From positions 1 through 64,000 of the forward strand of contig NZ_CANMTE010000005.1 in NCBI RefSeq assembly GCF_947500795.1: a DNA stretch of 64,000 nt, read 5' to 3'. Shown here piece after piece: positions 18,101 to 25,838 of this stretch. The stretch is from an uncultured Gelidibacter sp. GTDB lineage: Bacteria; Bacteroidota; Bacteroidia; Flavobacteriales; Flavobacteriaceae. A program made the translations under genes and the position numbers. A model generated the notes under the pieces. It had not been told where the DNA came from. It saw nothing but the letters and a program-made list of their open reading frames with translations, and did no database searches. How positions within the stretch are numbered: the first letter of the stretch is position 1; each line of letters opens with the position of its first letter.

Positions 18101-18451
18101 TTTAGAAGTCGTAAATTCTTCTTCCGTCTTCACCAATTTTTTAAGAATCAGGGTGATGGTCCAAAACATAAATAAAATGGTGAAGGCACTGGCCGCACCA
18201 CTCATCATATTCAACATGGCACCAATTTGGGAAGGCTCAAGGGCAAACATTGAAAAGAAGGCACCAAACATTTGGAATAAAGGTGCTCCTGGAGGATGTC
18301 CTACTTGAAGTTTTGCGGAAGTCAATATATATTCTCCGGCATCCCAAAAACTAACAGTTGGTTCAATGGTAAGTGCGTAAACAGTAAATGCAACTGCGAA
18401 GGCGAACCAACCTAAAATGGTATTCCATTTTTCAAAGTTGAAATGATTCAT
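15140..18451 (-). CDS. DUF2723 / glycosyltransferase family 117 membrane protein
   Basis: A large (1103 aa) polytopic inner-membrane protein of the GT-C superfamily, proposed to mannosylate or glycosylate exported proteins in Bacteroidota. The N-terminal half holds about a dozen hydrophobic helices. The signature SFWDAGEYILTSAKLQVGHP followed by PGAPLFQMFG in the first loop matches DUF2723 and resembles the acidic catalytic loop of protein mannosyltransferases. Later soluble segments include FTIGDNDTFPLWYAQEIEG and RPIYFTGGSFGDDD. The C-terminal ~200 residues are helical and TPR-like (LVEQLINEDKPEKAEKIADL). It heads a two-gene unit with the polysaccharide deacetylase. The enzymatic role is known only at family level. 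Confidence 0.88.
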   Translation of the reverse strand: MNHFNFEKWNTILGWFAFAVAFTVYALTIEPTVSFWDAGEYILTSAKLQVGHPPGAPLFQMFGAFFSMFALEPSQIGAMLNMMSGAASAFTILFMFWTITLILKKLVKTEEEFTTSKKIAILGSGLVGSLAFTFTDSFWFNAVETEVYAMATLIMAVMFWLALRWEQDMDKPRGNRWLILIAFVIGLSFGVHFMGLLTIPAIGLIYYFKNYKTITVTNFIVANVVSAAILLFIFKLLLPNALKIFSASEIFFVNSLGMPFNSGTIIAFIIVVAAFYFGLKYTKDHHKPIANTLVLCLLFIFIGFSCWLMLPIRANAKVTVNENNPSDARELLAYYNLEQYPETHLFYGPLFTEQYTGLDENEPYVDDKPNYEKDEAAGKYVIVNDYKNAKQNFNSEHAAILPRMWSGENAENYMMFTGLLDFNIKPEYQMENQIRSIVTDFKMNVREGKVDYSDYHKFLKQFGQYLNIEKPSLIQNFGYMIEYQFGYMYWRYFMWNFVGRQNDIQGKYDDLNGNWISGIKPFDAWHLNMSQDNLPSDVLNNKARNTYYFLPLILGLIGFLFLIGRDKKVFWTLLVFFVMTGIAIQFYTNVRPFEPRERDYSVVGSFYVFAIWIGFGVYALFDALRKYVNSKFLPHAVTLACLILVPGILAANNWDDHDRSGKRTAHAMAVKYLESCGPNAILFTIGDNDTFPLWYAQEIEGIRRDVRVINTSLFQTDWYIDQMKRKAYESDPIPSQLTHEQYRYGTRDYVVEKEITKDTLDIKDFMNFVSSDNPRTKLKHALQQEGRDTSGYPSNMLNSNYYPTKFVRIPVDKASVLKHGIVKEKDADKIVDEIVIEIKGGALYKNRLLMLDIIANNNWERPIYFTGGSFGDDDYIWMKDYLQLDGLCYKLVPIKTPVDRANPFDMGRVDSEAMYKQVMAWDWGNSNDPNIYHDVETRKNSITYRGNLARLVEQLINEDKPEKAEKIADLAMKQMPVDYFGFYTLLEPYISGYYEMGRIEKGRKLYKDVSKKYQESLTYYSGLSIDTQTRYLDEIVTDIERYRSLVDILVIYNDKDFAMQETEKFNNYLNLFKHFMGEEPQRQAPREERDLTKDTIDTLLQIE

Positions 18452-18631
18452 AGATTTTTTGGTTGAAATTGAGTGGCGAATTTAAGAATAATAATATAAG
18501 AGGAGAAAGTTTTTAAGTAAACGTTAAGTATTTCTAAAATGTTTTTTTAGTGTGATTACTGGGCTTTGACGCTGATAAAGAAGGGGATTGGAAAAAAGGT
18601 GTTTTTTATTTGTGTTTTTTCTATGAAAATA

Positions 18632-18662
18632 TTTGCGCAAATAAAACTTTGTAGTAAATTTG
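18632..18662 (+). promoter_or_regulatory. promoter of tRNA-Gln
   Basis: TTTG at 18632-18635, a 19-bp spacer and TAAATTTG at 18655-18662 give a full -33/-7 match, 17 bp before the mature tRNA 5' end. Confidence 0.75.
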
Positions 18663-18679
18663 CATCCTCAATTAGAGAT

Positions 18680-18751
18680 TGGCCTATGGTGTAACTGGCA
18701 ACACGTCTGGTTTTGGTCCAGAAGAGTCTAGGTTCGAGCCCTAGTAGGCCA
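18680..18751 (+). tRNA. tRNA-Gln (anticodon TTG)
   Basis: A full cloverleaf can be drawn in 72 nt: acceptor TGGCCTA/TAGGCCA, D stem GTGT/ACAC, anticodon stem TCTGG/CCAGA with loop TTTTGGT (anticodon TTG, reads CAA), variable AGAGT, and T stem CTAGG/CCTAG with loop TTCGAGC. The 3' CCA is not encoded (CCA of the acceptor strand is followed by ACA). Confidence 0.95.
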
Positions 18752-18761
18752 ACAAGAATTG

Positions 18762-18796
18762 AAATCCCGATATAGCAATATGTCGGGATTTTTTGT
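18762..18796 (+). terminator. terminator after tRNA-Gln
   Basis: AAATCCCGA (18762-18770) pairs with TCGGGATTT (18783-18791) and is followed by a T run. Confidence 0.85.
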
Positions 18797-18809
18797 TTTT
18801 ATGGTTTTT

Positions 18810-19335
18810 AGAAAATAGAATAGAGAGAAGAGAGAAGAGAGAAGAGGCTTATGCTCAAGTCTTTGTTCCTTATTTATTATCTTAAATCGAAGCAAATACA
18901 AGTCTAACAGCGAAGCGGTCTCTATTCTCTATTCTAACAGCAAAGCGGTCTATTTTACAAGAATAGAGAGTAGAGAGAAGAGACTTGTGCTCAAGTCTTT
19001 GTTCCTGATTTATAATTCTTTTGTCCTATCTTAAATCGCAGCAAATACAAGTCTAACAGCGAAGCGGTCTTTGTTCTTTGTTCTAGCAGCGAAGCGGTCT
19101 ATTTTTCAAGAGAATAGAAAAGAGAGCAGAGAGAAGAGACTTATTCGGGTTTGTTTTCAAATCTTGGTTCTCGATGTATGATTCTTTTGTCTCAATATAA
19201 TTTCAAATTAGACTCAAATTTCAAAATGAAGCAAATACAAGTCTAACAGCGAAGCGGTCTCTATTCTCTATTCTAACAGCGCAGCGGTCTATTTCAACAG
19301 CGCAGCGGTCTTTTTAACAACAGCGCAGCGGTCTA
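18810..19335. repeat. non-coding block of three ~150-200 bp repeat units with the AGCGGTCT motif
   Basis: No gene in ~530 bp. Each unit opens with a purine run (AGAATAGAGAGAAGAGA type), then a CTTatGCTCAAGTCTTTGTTC stretch, then ATC/CTTAAATC, GCAAATACAAGTCTAACAGCG, AAGCGGTCT, and ends in CTCTATTCTCTATTCTAAC or close variants. Units begin near 18818, 18962 and 19110. The motif AACAGCGAAGCGGTCT or AACAGCGCAGCGGTCT occurs about nine times, ending in three closely spaced copies at 19273-19335. The unit ends (AGAATAGAG and CTCTATTCT) are inverted repeats of each other, and AGACTTG/CAAGTCT forms an internal hairpin. The block sits between the tRNA-Gln terminator and the convergent usp gene. Confidence 0.9.
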
Positions 19336-19338
19336 TTC

Positions 19339-20163
19339 CTATATTTTAAACGTAATCACCGGTCGTTTTGAATGGTTCACTAAATCTTCGCTAATACTGC
19401 CGTTAAAGAAATGCGCAATCCCTTGTCGGCCATGCGTGCTTATTCCAATTAAATCGGCATCAATTTCTTTGGAGAAATTTAAAATCCCTGTTTCAACACT
19501 TTCATCATTATAGATGTGCGTGGTATAATTCTTAAAATCAGAATCTTTAATAAAGTTTTGGATCCGTTTCTTCGCTTCGGAAGTCGAGGTAAAGTTATTG
19601 GCGGTATTTACCATTACCAAATACATTTGCGCATCAAAAAGTTTCGCGATATCTCCAGCTTGTTTAAATGTGGCGGCGTTGTCTTTATTGAAGTCTGATG
19701 CAAAAACAAAACGGTCAACAGTAAATTTGGCATGTTCATTTTTAATCACCAACACCGGAATATCTGATGTGCGGACCACCTTTTCAGTGTTAGAGCCTAT
19801 AAACATTTCCTTTAGGCCTGTGGCGCCGTGTGATCCCATAACAATGAGGTCGACATTATATTCATGACAGGTATCAATAACGCTACTGAAGGAAGGGTAG
19901 TTTTTAACAATGTCGTGAACTCTAATGCCTTCAAGATAGTCTCTGGCCATAAGGTCTTCAAACTTTTGTTGCGCCAATTTCATGAAAAACATAGCTTCCG
20001 GTAAAGGGCTGCCCGTGTTCATCATATCAACTTCTTGTAGTGGTAGTTCTAGCAGGTGCAATAAATAAATTTCAGAACCATGTTTTTTAGCCAATTGTGC
20101 AGCTACTTTTAGAGCATTTTCTGCTTGTTCTGAGAAGTCGGTGGGTACAAGAATTTTTTTCAT
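19339..20163 (-). CDS. universal stress protein, tandem UspA domains
   Basis: Two consecutive Usp domains in 274 aa. The first (1-~145) begins KKILVPTDFSEQAENAL and ends with VMGSHGATGLKEMFIGSNTEKVV, the G-2x-G-9x-G(S/N) ATP-binding loop. The second (~150-274) starts VDRFVFASDFNKDN and has GISTHGRQGIAHFFNGSISED. Cytoplasmic, probably ATP-binding and stress-induced, as for the family; the exact role is undefined. The gene is monocistronic and its stop falls directly at the edge of the upstream repeat block. The start is ATG 20163, divergent from rimP. Confidence 0.93.
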   Translation of the reverse strand: MKKILVPTDFSEQAENALKVAAQLAKKHGSEIYLLHLLELPLQEVDMMNTGSPLPEAMFFMKLAQQKFEDLMARDYLEGIRVHDIVKNYPSFSSVIDTCHEYNVDLIVMGSHGATGLKEMFIGSNTEKVVRTSDIPVLVIKNEHAKFTVDRFVFASDFNKDNAATFKQAGDIAKLFDAQMYLVMVNTANNFTSTSEAKKRIQNFIKDSDFKNYTTHIYNDESVETGILNFSKEIDADLIGISTHGRQGIAHFFNGSISEDLVNHSKRPVITFKI

Positions 20164-20245
20164 GACGAGGAAGCTGCTTAGTGAATCCTAAATTTAATAA
20201 TAAAATTCGACTTTATATCCTTTGGATAAGTCAATAAAAAAATCG

Positions 20246-20253
20246 TATATTTG
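20246..20253 (+). promoter_or_regulatory. promoter of rimP-nusA-infB
   Basis: TATATTTG matches TAnnTTTG, with TTTG at 20221-20224 as a -33 candidate (21-bp spacing). A ~60-nt leader follows before the rimP ATG. Confidence 0.65.
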
Positions 20254-20279
20254 CACCGCTGAATGGTAAAAGAAAACAC

Positions 20280-20306
20280 GAGGGGACAAGGAAGTCCCCT
20301 CTTTTT
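20280..20306 (+). promoter_or_regulatory. terminator-like attenuator hairpin in the rimP leader
   Basis: GAGGGGAC (20280-20287) and GTCCCCTC (20294-20301) form a perfect 8-bp GC-rich stem with a 6-nt loop, followed by TTTTT. The upstream neighbour is divergent, so the hairpin cannot be the end of another plus-strand gene. It lies between the promoter and the rimP start, suggesting attenuation of the nusA operon. Confidence 0.75.
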
Positions 20307-20317
20307 ATACTAACTAT

Positions 20318-20785
20318 ATGCTAAGTGAGAACATAGTTAAAGATCTAATTGATAACGCATTAGAGGAAAGATCGGATCTTTTTTTGATCGATTTAAAGAT
20401 GGGGGCTGATAACAAAATCAGCGTGGTTATTGATGGGGATAACGGTGTGACTGTAGAGGATTGTATATTTATGAGTCGCGCTATTGAGCATAGTTTGGAC
20501 AGGGAAAATGAAGATTTTTCTTTGGATGTTGCCTCTGCCGGAGCGACTTCGCCATTAATCAACATGAGGCAGTATAGAAAGAATGTTGGTAGAACCTTGG
20601 AAGTAAAAGCAAAATCGAATTCGAAATTTGAAGGAAAATTAATCGATGTTGATGACGCAGGAATAACCTTGGAATGGAAAACAAAAGAACCTAAACCAGT
20701 TGGTAAAGGTAAAGTAGTGGTAATCAAGCAGGCTAAAATTACATATGATGATATTTTAGAAGCTAAAGTGGTAATAAAATTTTAA
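20318..20785 (+). CDS. rimP: ribosome maturation factor RimP
   Basis: Needed for maturation of the 30S ribosomal subunit. At 155 aa it has the two-domain plan. The N-terminal alpha/beta domain carries DNKISVVIDGDNGVTVEDC and the characteristic LDVASAGATSPL (the DVSSPG-type motif). The C-terminal SH3-like barrel carries YRKNVGRTLEVK and GKLIDVDDAGITLEW. It is the first gene of the conserved rimP-nusA-infB operon, 12 bp before nusA. Confidence 0.95.
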   Translation: MLSENIVKDLIDNALEERSDLFLIDLKMGADNKISVVIDGDNGVTVEDCIFMSRAIEHSLDRENEDFSLDVASAGATSPLINMRQYRKNVGRTLEVKAKSNSKFEGKLIDVDDAGITLEWKTKEPKPVGKGKVVVIKQAKITYDDILEAKVVIKF

Positions 20786-20797
20786 TTCGATACAGTT

Positions 20798-22030
20798 ATG
20801 GAGAATATTGCGTTAATTGATTCTTTTTCAGAATTTAAGGACGATAAATTAATCGATCGTGTAACCTTAATGGCGATTTTAGAAGATGTTTTGAGGAATG
20901 CATTGAAGAAGAAATACGGAGATGACGATAACTTTGATATCATTATAAATCCTGATAAAGGAGATTTAGAAATTTGGAGAAATAGAGTTGTTGTAGCTGA
21001 TGGTGAGGTTGAAGAGCCAAATCAGGAGATTGAATTATCTGAAGCACGCAAAATAGAACCAGATTTTGAGGTGGGTGAAGATGTTGCAGAAGCAGTAAAA
21101 CTTATCGATTTAGGAAGACGTTCAATTTTGGCATTACGTCAAAACTTGATTTCTAAAATCCATGAGCATGATAATACGAATATCTACAAGCACTTTAAAG
21201 ATTTAGTTGGCGAGATTTATACCGCTGAGGTACACCATATCCGTCACAGAGCTATTATCTTATTGGATGACGAGGGTAACGAAATCATCCTTCCAAAAGA
21301 AAAACAAATCCCTTCTGATTTCTTCCGTAAAGGAGAAAACGTGAAAGGTATTATAGAAAGTGTTGAGCTTAAAGGAAATAAGCCAACCATCATTATGTCT
21401 AGAACAGCTCCGGTATTCTTGGAGAAATTGTTCGAACAGGAAATCCCTGAGGTTTTCGACGGATTGATTACTGTAAAACGTGTGGTTAGAATGCCAGGCG
21501 AAAAAGCAAAAGTAGCGGTAGATTCTTATGATGATAGAATTGATCCTGTTGGAGCTTGTGTGGGTATGAAAGGATCTAGAATCCACGGGATTGTTAGAGA
21601 ATTGGGCAATGAGAACATTGACGTGATTAACTACACTACCAATATTCAGTTGTTCATCACCAGGGCTTTAAGTCCAGCAAGGGTGACCTCTGTAAAAATC
21701 AATGAAGAAACGAAACGTGCTGAAGTACTTCTTAAACCAGAAGAAGTAAGTAAAGCAATTGGTAGAGGTGGACACAATATCCGTTTGGCTGGACAGTTAA
21801 CAGGATATGAAATCGATGTCTTTAGAGAAGGTGCTGAAGAAGATGTTGAGTTATCAGAATTTACTGATGAGATTGAAGGATGGATCATTGCAGAATTCAG
21901 CAAAGCAGGTTTAGATACTGCTAAGAGTATATTAGAACAAGATGTTCAGGATTTGGTTAAAAGAACCGATCTAGAAGAAGAAACAATTTTAGATGTTATC
22001 AGAATTCTTAAAGAAGAATTTGAAGAATAG
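20798..22030 (+). CDS. nusA: transcription termination/antitermination factor NusA
   Basis: Binds RNA polymerase and nascent RNA and modulates pausing and termination. Order of domains in 410 aa: N-terminal polymerase-binding domain (~1-125, DRVTLMAILEDVLRNALKKK), S1 (~130-200, GEIYTAEVHHIRHRAIILL), then KH1 and KH2 (VGACVGMKGSRIHGIVREL and EVSKAIGRGGHNIRLAGQL). A short acidic C-terminal tail follows, instead of the long acidic repeats of the enterobacterial protein. The leader hairpin upstream of rimP gives NusA a plausible handle on its own operon. Confidence 0.97.
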   Translation: MENIALIDSFSEFKDDKLIDRVTLMAILEDVLRNALKKKYGDDDNFDIIINPDKGDLEIWRNRVVVADGEVEEPNQEIELSEARKIEPDFEVGEDVAEAVKLIDLGRRSILALRQNLISKIHEHDNTNIYKHFKDLVGEIYTAEVHHIRHRAIILLDDEGNEIILPKEKQIPSDFFRKGENVKGIIESVELKGNKPTIIMSRTAPVFLEKLFEQEIPEVFDGLITVKRVVRMPGEKAKVAVDSYDDRIDPVGACVGMKGSRIHGIVRELGNENIDVINYTTNIQLFITRALSPARVTSVKINEETKRAEVLLKPEEVSKAIGRGGHNIRLAGQLTGYEIDVFREGAEEDVELSEFTDEIEGWIIAEFSKAGLDTAKSILEQDVQDLVKRTDLEEETILDVIRILKEEFEE

Positions 22031-22059
22031 CACATATTAAGTTATATTAGAAGCAATTT

Positions 22060-24915
22060 ATGGCTGATACAATTAGATTAAATAAAGTATTAAGAGAACT
22101 CAATATTTCCATTGACCGTGCAGTTGATTTTTTAGAATCAAAGGGCATTGCTGTGGAAAAGAGTCCCAATACGAAAATATCAGAGGATGTTCATACCATT
22201 CTTTCCAATGAATTTCAAACCGATGCCAATAAGAAAATGGCCTCTCAGGAGGTTAGTGAGGCGAAGTTGAAAGAGAAGGAAGAACTACGTCTGCAGCGCG
22301 AAAAGGAGATTGAAGAAAAACAGAAGAAGGAAGAGGCTAGCAAACAGCAAGTTGTAAAAGCAAGAGCTTCTTTAAGTGGACCTAAACAAGTTGGTAAAAT
22401 TGATTTAGAGCCTAAGAAGTCTGAAAAAGTTGAAAAAACTGAAGCGCCTAAGGCAGAAGAGCCTAAGGTAGAGAAACCTAAAGCTGAAGAGCCTAAGGTT
22501 GATACGCCGGTTGAAGCTCCAAAGCCAGCTGAGCCTTCAGAAAAAGCGACACCAGTAGCAAAAGAAACTCCAAAAGTAGAAGCGAAGGAAGAAGTTAAGG
22601 CTGAACCTAAAAAAGCGGAAGCTCCTAAGGAGGAAGTTAAGAAAGCGGAACCAGTCCAAAAGACAGAAGCTCCAAAAACTACTGAAGCAGCAAAAGGTCC
22701 TGAAGTTGCACAAACACCTAAAACTCCTGAGTTTGGTGATGAGCAAATCAAAACGCAATATCAAAAATTAACTGGCCCTAAAATTGCCGGTGAAAAGATA
22801 GATCTTTCCCAGTTTAACAAACCGAAGAAGAAAAAAGAAGAGCGCAAGCCAGTAGGTGCTGCCGCTGACGCCAATAAGAAAAAGAGACGTCGTATCAGTA
22901 AAGGTCCAGCTGCTCCAGGTGAGAAACCAGCATTTGGTGCCAATAGAGGTACAAGTCCTAACTACAAAGGTAAAGCAGGAAATAGAACTAGTACTGTAAA
23001 AGAGGAGCCTAGCGAAGCTGATGTTCAAAAGCAAGTTCGTGAGACTCTTGAAAAACTTCAAGGGAAATCCAACAAAGGTAAAGGCGCTAAATACAGAAGA
23101 GATAAGAGAGATCAACACCGTTCACAAACGGAAAGAGATATCGAGCAGCAAGAAGCGGAAAGCAAAGTGTTGAAAGTAACTGAGTTTGTTACGGCAAGCG
23201 AGGTGGCTACAATGATGGATGTTCCGGTGACGCAAATTATATCGGCATGTATGTCCTTAGGAATGATGGTGACGATGAACCAACGTTTGGATGCTGAAAC
23301 ATTATCAGTTGTTGCTGATGAGTTTGGTTACGACGTAGAGTTTGTAACCTCAGATCTAGAAGACAGCATTGTTGTTGTTGAAGATAAACCAGAAGATTTA
23401 ATTCCGCGTGCGCCGATTGTTACAGTAATGGGTCACGTAGATCACGGTAAAACATCACTTTTGGATTATATCCGTAAAGAGAATGTAATTGCAGGTGAGT
23501 CTGGAGGAATTACACAACATATTGGAGCCTACGGGGTGCAATTGGATAACGGCCAAAAAATGGCATTCTTAGATACACCTGGTCACGAGGCCTTTACGGC
23601 AATGCGTGCACGTGGTGCTCAAGTAACGGATTTAGCGATTATTGTAATTGCTGCGGATGATGCTATTATGCCGCAAACTAAAGAGGCTATTGCTCATGCA
23701 CAAGCTGCAGGAGTGCCAATTGTGTTTGCGATTAATAAAATTGATAAGCCAAGTGCGAATCCTGAAAAAGTAAAAGAAGGCTTAGCGCAAATGAACTTGT
23801 TGGTTGAAGACTGGGGTGGAAAAATCCAATCTCATGATATTTCAGCTAAAACAGGTGAAGGTGTTAAAGAATTATTGGAAAAAGTATTGTTGGAAGCTGA
23901 ATTGTTAGAGCTTAAAGCAAATCCTAATAAAAATGCTGTTGGTACTGTTGTGGAAGCCTTTTTAGATAAAGGTAGAGGTTATGTATCAACCATCTTAGTA
24001 CAAGCCGGAACATTGAAAGTAGGAGATTATGTCCTTGCTGGTAAAAATAGTGGTAAAGTAAGAGCAATGCATGATGAACGTGGAAATGACGTTAAGAGTG
24101 CAGGACCTTCTACGCCAGTATCAATCTTAGGATTGGACGGTGCGCCACAAGCTGGTGATAAATTCAACGTTTTTGCTGATGAGCGTGAAGCGAAACAAAT
24201 TGCTGCTAAGCGTACACAATTACAACGTGAGCAATCTGTAAGAACTCAACGTCATATTACACTTGATGAAATTGGTCGTCGTATCGCCCTTGGAGATTTC
24301 CAAGAGTTGAACATTATCCTTAAAGGTGATGTGGATGGATCAGTGGAAGCATTGACAGATTCATTCCAAAAACTATCTACTGAAGAAATTCAAGTAAATA
24401 TCATCCATAAAGGTGTTGGAGCCATTACAGAAAGTGATGTGTTGTTAGCAACGGCTTCTGATGCTATTATTATCGGATTTAACGTACGCCCAATGGGTAA
24501 TGCACGTCAGATTGCAGATAAGGAAGAAATCGATATCAGAATGTACTCTATCATCTATGATGCTATTAATGACCTTAAAGATGCGATGGAAGGCATGTTG
24601 TCTCCTGAGCTTAAAGAGGAAATTACAGGTACTGCTGAAATTAGAGAAATCTTTAAAGTGTCTAAAATTGGAACGATTGCAGGATGTATGGTTACCTCTG
24701 GTAAGATTTTCAGAAACTCAGGCATTCGTTTAATTAGAGAAGGTGTAGTAGTCTATACAGGTGAGCTTACCTCTTTAAAACGATTTAAAGACGATGTTAG
24801 AGAAGTTTCTAAAGGTTACGATTGTGGTATGCAAATTAAGAACTACAATGACATTAAAGAGAATGATGTGATTGAAGCATTCCACGAAGTAGAAGTGAAA
24901 AAGAAATTGAAATAA
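22060..24915 (+). CDS. infB: translation initiation factor IF-2
   Basis: GTPase that brings fMet-tRNA to the 30S P site. The first ~50 residues are the IF2 N-terminal module ([20 protein letters not shown]). Residues ~70-270 are a long Lys/Glu/Pro/Ala low-complexity tract with repeated [10 protein letters not shown]-type units, then a basic [10 protein letters not shown] stretch. The G domain has GHVDHGKTS (~458), DTPGHEAF (~505) and NKIDKPSAN (~560). Domains II-IV follow, ending in the [21 protein letters not shown] segment. The 951-aa length is normal for Bacteroidota, where the N-terminal tract is expanded. It is the last gene of the operon, with a strong terminator ~27 bp after the stop. 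Confidence 0.98.
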   Translation: MADTIRLNKVLRELNISIDRAVDFLESKGIAVEKSPNTKISEDVHTILSNEFQTDANKKMASQEVSEAKLKEKEELRLQREKEIEEKQKKEEASKQQVVKARASLSGPKQVGKIDLEPKKSEKVEKTEAPKAEEPKVEKPKAEEPKVDTPVEAPKPAEPSEKATPVAKETPKVEAKEEVKAEPKKAEAPKEEVKKAEPVQKTEAPKTTEAAKGPEVAQTPKTPEFGDEQIKTQYQKLTGPKIAGEKIDLSQFNKPKKKKEERKPVGAAADANKKKRRRISKGPAAPGEKPAFGANRGTSPNYKGKAGNRTSTVKEEPSEADVQKQVRETLEKLQGKSNKGKGAKYRRDKRDQHRSQTERDIEQQEAESKVLKVTEFVTASEVATMMDVPVTQIISACMSLGMMVTMNQRLDAETLSVVADEFGYDVEFVTSDLEDSIVVVEDKPEDLIPRAPIVTVMGHVDHGKTSLLDYIRKENVIAGESGGITQHIGAYGVQLDNGQKMAFLDTPGHEAFTAMRARGAQVTDLAIIVIAADDAIMPQTKEAIAHAQAAGVPIVFAINKIDKPSANPEKVKEGLAQMNLLVEDWGGKIQSHDISAKTGEGVKELLEKVLLEAELLELKANPNKNAVGTVVEAFLDKGRGYVSTILVQAGTLKVGDYVLAGKNSGKVRAMHDERGNDVKSAGPSTPVSILGLDGAPQAGDKFNVFADEREAKQIAAKRTQLQREQSVRTQRHITLDEIGRRIALGDFQELNIILKGDVDGSVEALTDSFQKLSTEEIQVNIIHKGVGAITESDVLLATASDAIIIGFNVRPMGNARQIADKEEIDIRMYSIIYDAINDLKDAMEGMLSPELKEEITGTAEIREIFKVSKIGTIAGCMVTSGKIFRNSGIRLIREGVVVYTGELTSLKRFKDDVREVSKGYDCGMQIKNYNDIKENDVIEAFHEVEVKKKLK

Positions 24916-24935
24916 TATTTTAATTATATAAAACT

Positions 24936-24966
24936 AAAAAAGCGACTCTATTGAGTCGCTTTTTTT
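24936..24966 (+). terminator. terminator of rimP-nusA-infB
   Basis: AAAAAAGCGACTC (24936-24948) and GAGTCGCTTTTTT (24953-24965) form a 13-bp perfect stem with a 4-nt loop, with the T run at the 3' side. Confidence 0.95.
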
Positions 24967-25159
24967 ATTTCTAATAGTTTGGTACTTGTCTATATTTAGT
25001 GCCAGTAATCTCCTTTATATGATTTTACAGGCCTTAACAGCTGTTGTAAGCCTCAATTTAAAGCGTTTATAAAGCGTCTTGGCAAAGAAGCCTTGTCATG
25101 TTATTCCAGCATCCTAAAATGCGTGCTAATAATGAGCTCTGAAACGCATTTATAAAGTC

Positions 25160-25540
25160 TTACTTATTAATTTTTGGAAGGAGTATAAAAGCGTTGGCAT
25201 AGGTTTTTTTAACTGTTATCAATGCGCGGTCAGCTTCCAATCTGGTTCTGAAATTCCCTACCCATATTTTGTAGTTAGGTTGTTCATATTCAATAGAATT
25301 ACTCCAATTTGGGAACAACGAAGCTGCTTGGGCTTTTGCAGATTCAGCACCGCCTCTTGAGCCATTATACACCTGAATTCTAAACGCGTTCATGCTGCGT
25401 AAATCCTTCTTAAACTCTAAAAGTTTATCAATATCTCTAGGCTGATCAACAGAAACGGTCCCTTGTTGTGCCTGAACAGCAGTGGTTGTAGAAAATAGGG
25501 TGAAGGCAATAAGGGCTGTTTTTAAAATAGGTTTTATCAT
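25160..25540 (-). CDS. exported SPOR-domain protein
   Basis: SPOR domains bind glycan strands of peptidoglycan lacking stem peptides. I start at ATG 25540 (MIKPILKTALIAFTLFSTTT, cleaved after VQA), because the upstream codon at 25606 lies almost on the promoter and precedes a typical signal peptide. The mature ~100 residues contain FRIQVYNGSRGGAESAKAQA and YKIWVGNFRTRLEADRAL, the two halves of the SPOR fold. A periplasmic cell-wall-associated role is likely. It is divergent from the actA operon. Confidence 0.85.
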   Translation of the reverse strand: MIKPILKTALIAFTLFSTTTAVQAQQGTVSVDQPRDIDKLLEFKKDLRSMNAFRIQVYNGSRGGAESAKAQAASLFPNWSNSIEYEQPNYKIWVGNFRTRLEADRALITVKKTYANAFILLPKINK

Positions 25541-25616
25541 GAAATCTTCTTCTTTAAGAATAAATAATCTTGGGTTTTTAAACGAAATGATTTGTACTGA
25601 AACCATTTACGAATTG

Positions 25617-25624
25617 CAAAAATA
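25617..25624 (-). promoter_or_regulatory. -7 promoter element of the SPOR gene
   Basis: The minus strand reads TATTTTTG, matching TAnnTTTG. It leaves a ~70-nt leader to the ATG at 25540. Confidence 0.5.
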
Positions 25625-25751
25625 TCAAAATAAATTTGCAATCCGCTCATGTCATTTTAATTAACTATAATAAGCGTTGTTTTATTATTTAGAATCTTTA
25701 TAAATTACCAATTAACACTTCTGTAACATTTCCATAATCGACTTTAAGTAT

Positions 25752-25759
25752 TACTTTTG
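25752..25759 (+). promoter_or_regulatory. -7 promoter element of the act-cox operon
   Basis: TACTTTTG matches TAnnTTTG. The GTG at 25761 directly behind it would be at or upstream of the transcription start, so it is not a start codon. Confidence 0.6.
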
Positions 25760-25838
25760 CGTGAGATTTTATAACTGTATTTTTTTCTTTTTAATGAAAA
25801 AATCATACCAAAGTTTGGAAGATAATTCGACTAATAAT

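Noticed and set aside
20280-20306. Hairpin read as the terminator of the universal stress gene
   Set aside because: That gene is transcribed in the opposite direction, away from the hairpin.
22440-22700. Lys/Glu/Pro repeats in infB as a separate repeat element
   Set aside because: Codons are in frame and this tract is normal for IF-2 of Bacteroidota.
22245-22751. 168-aa minus-strand ORF rich in Ser, Phe and Gly
   Set aside because: It is the antisense reading of the Lys/Glu/Pro/Ala tract of infB, an artefact of low-complexity codons.
25761-25838. GTG start for ActA at 25761
   Set aside because: It directly follows the -7 element TACTTTTG, and the added residues would precede a normal signal peptide.
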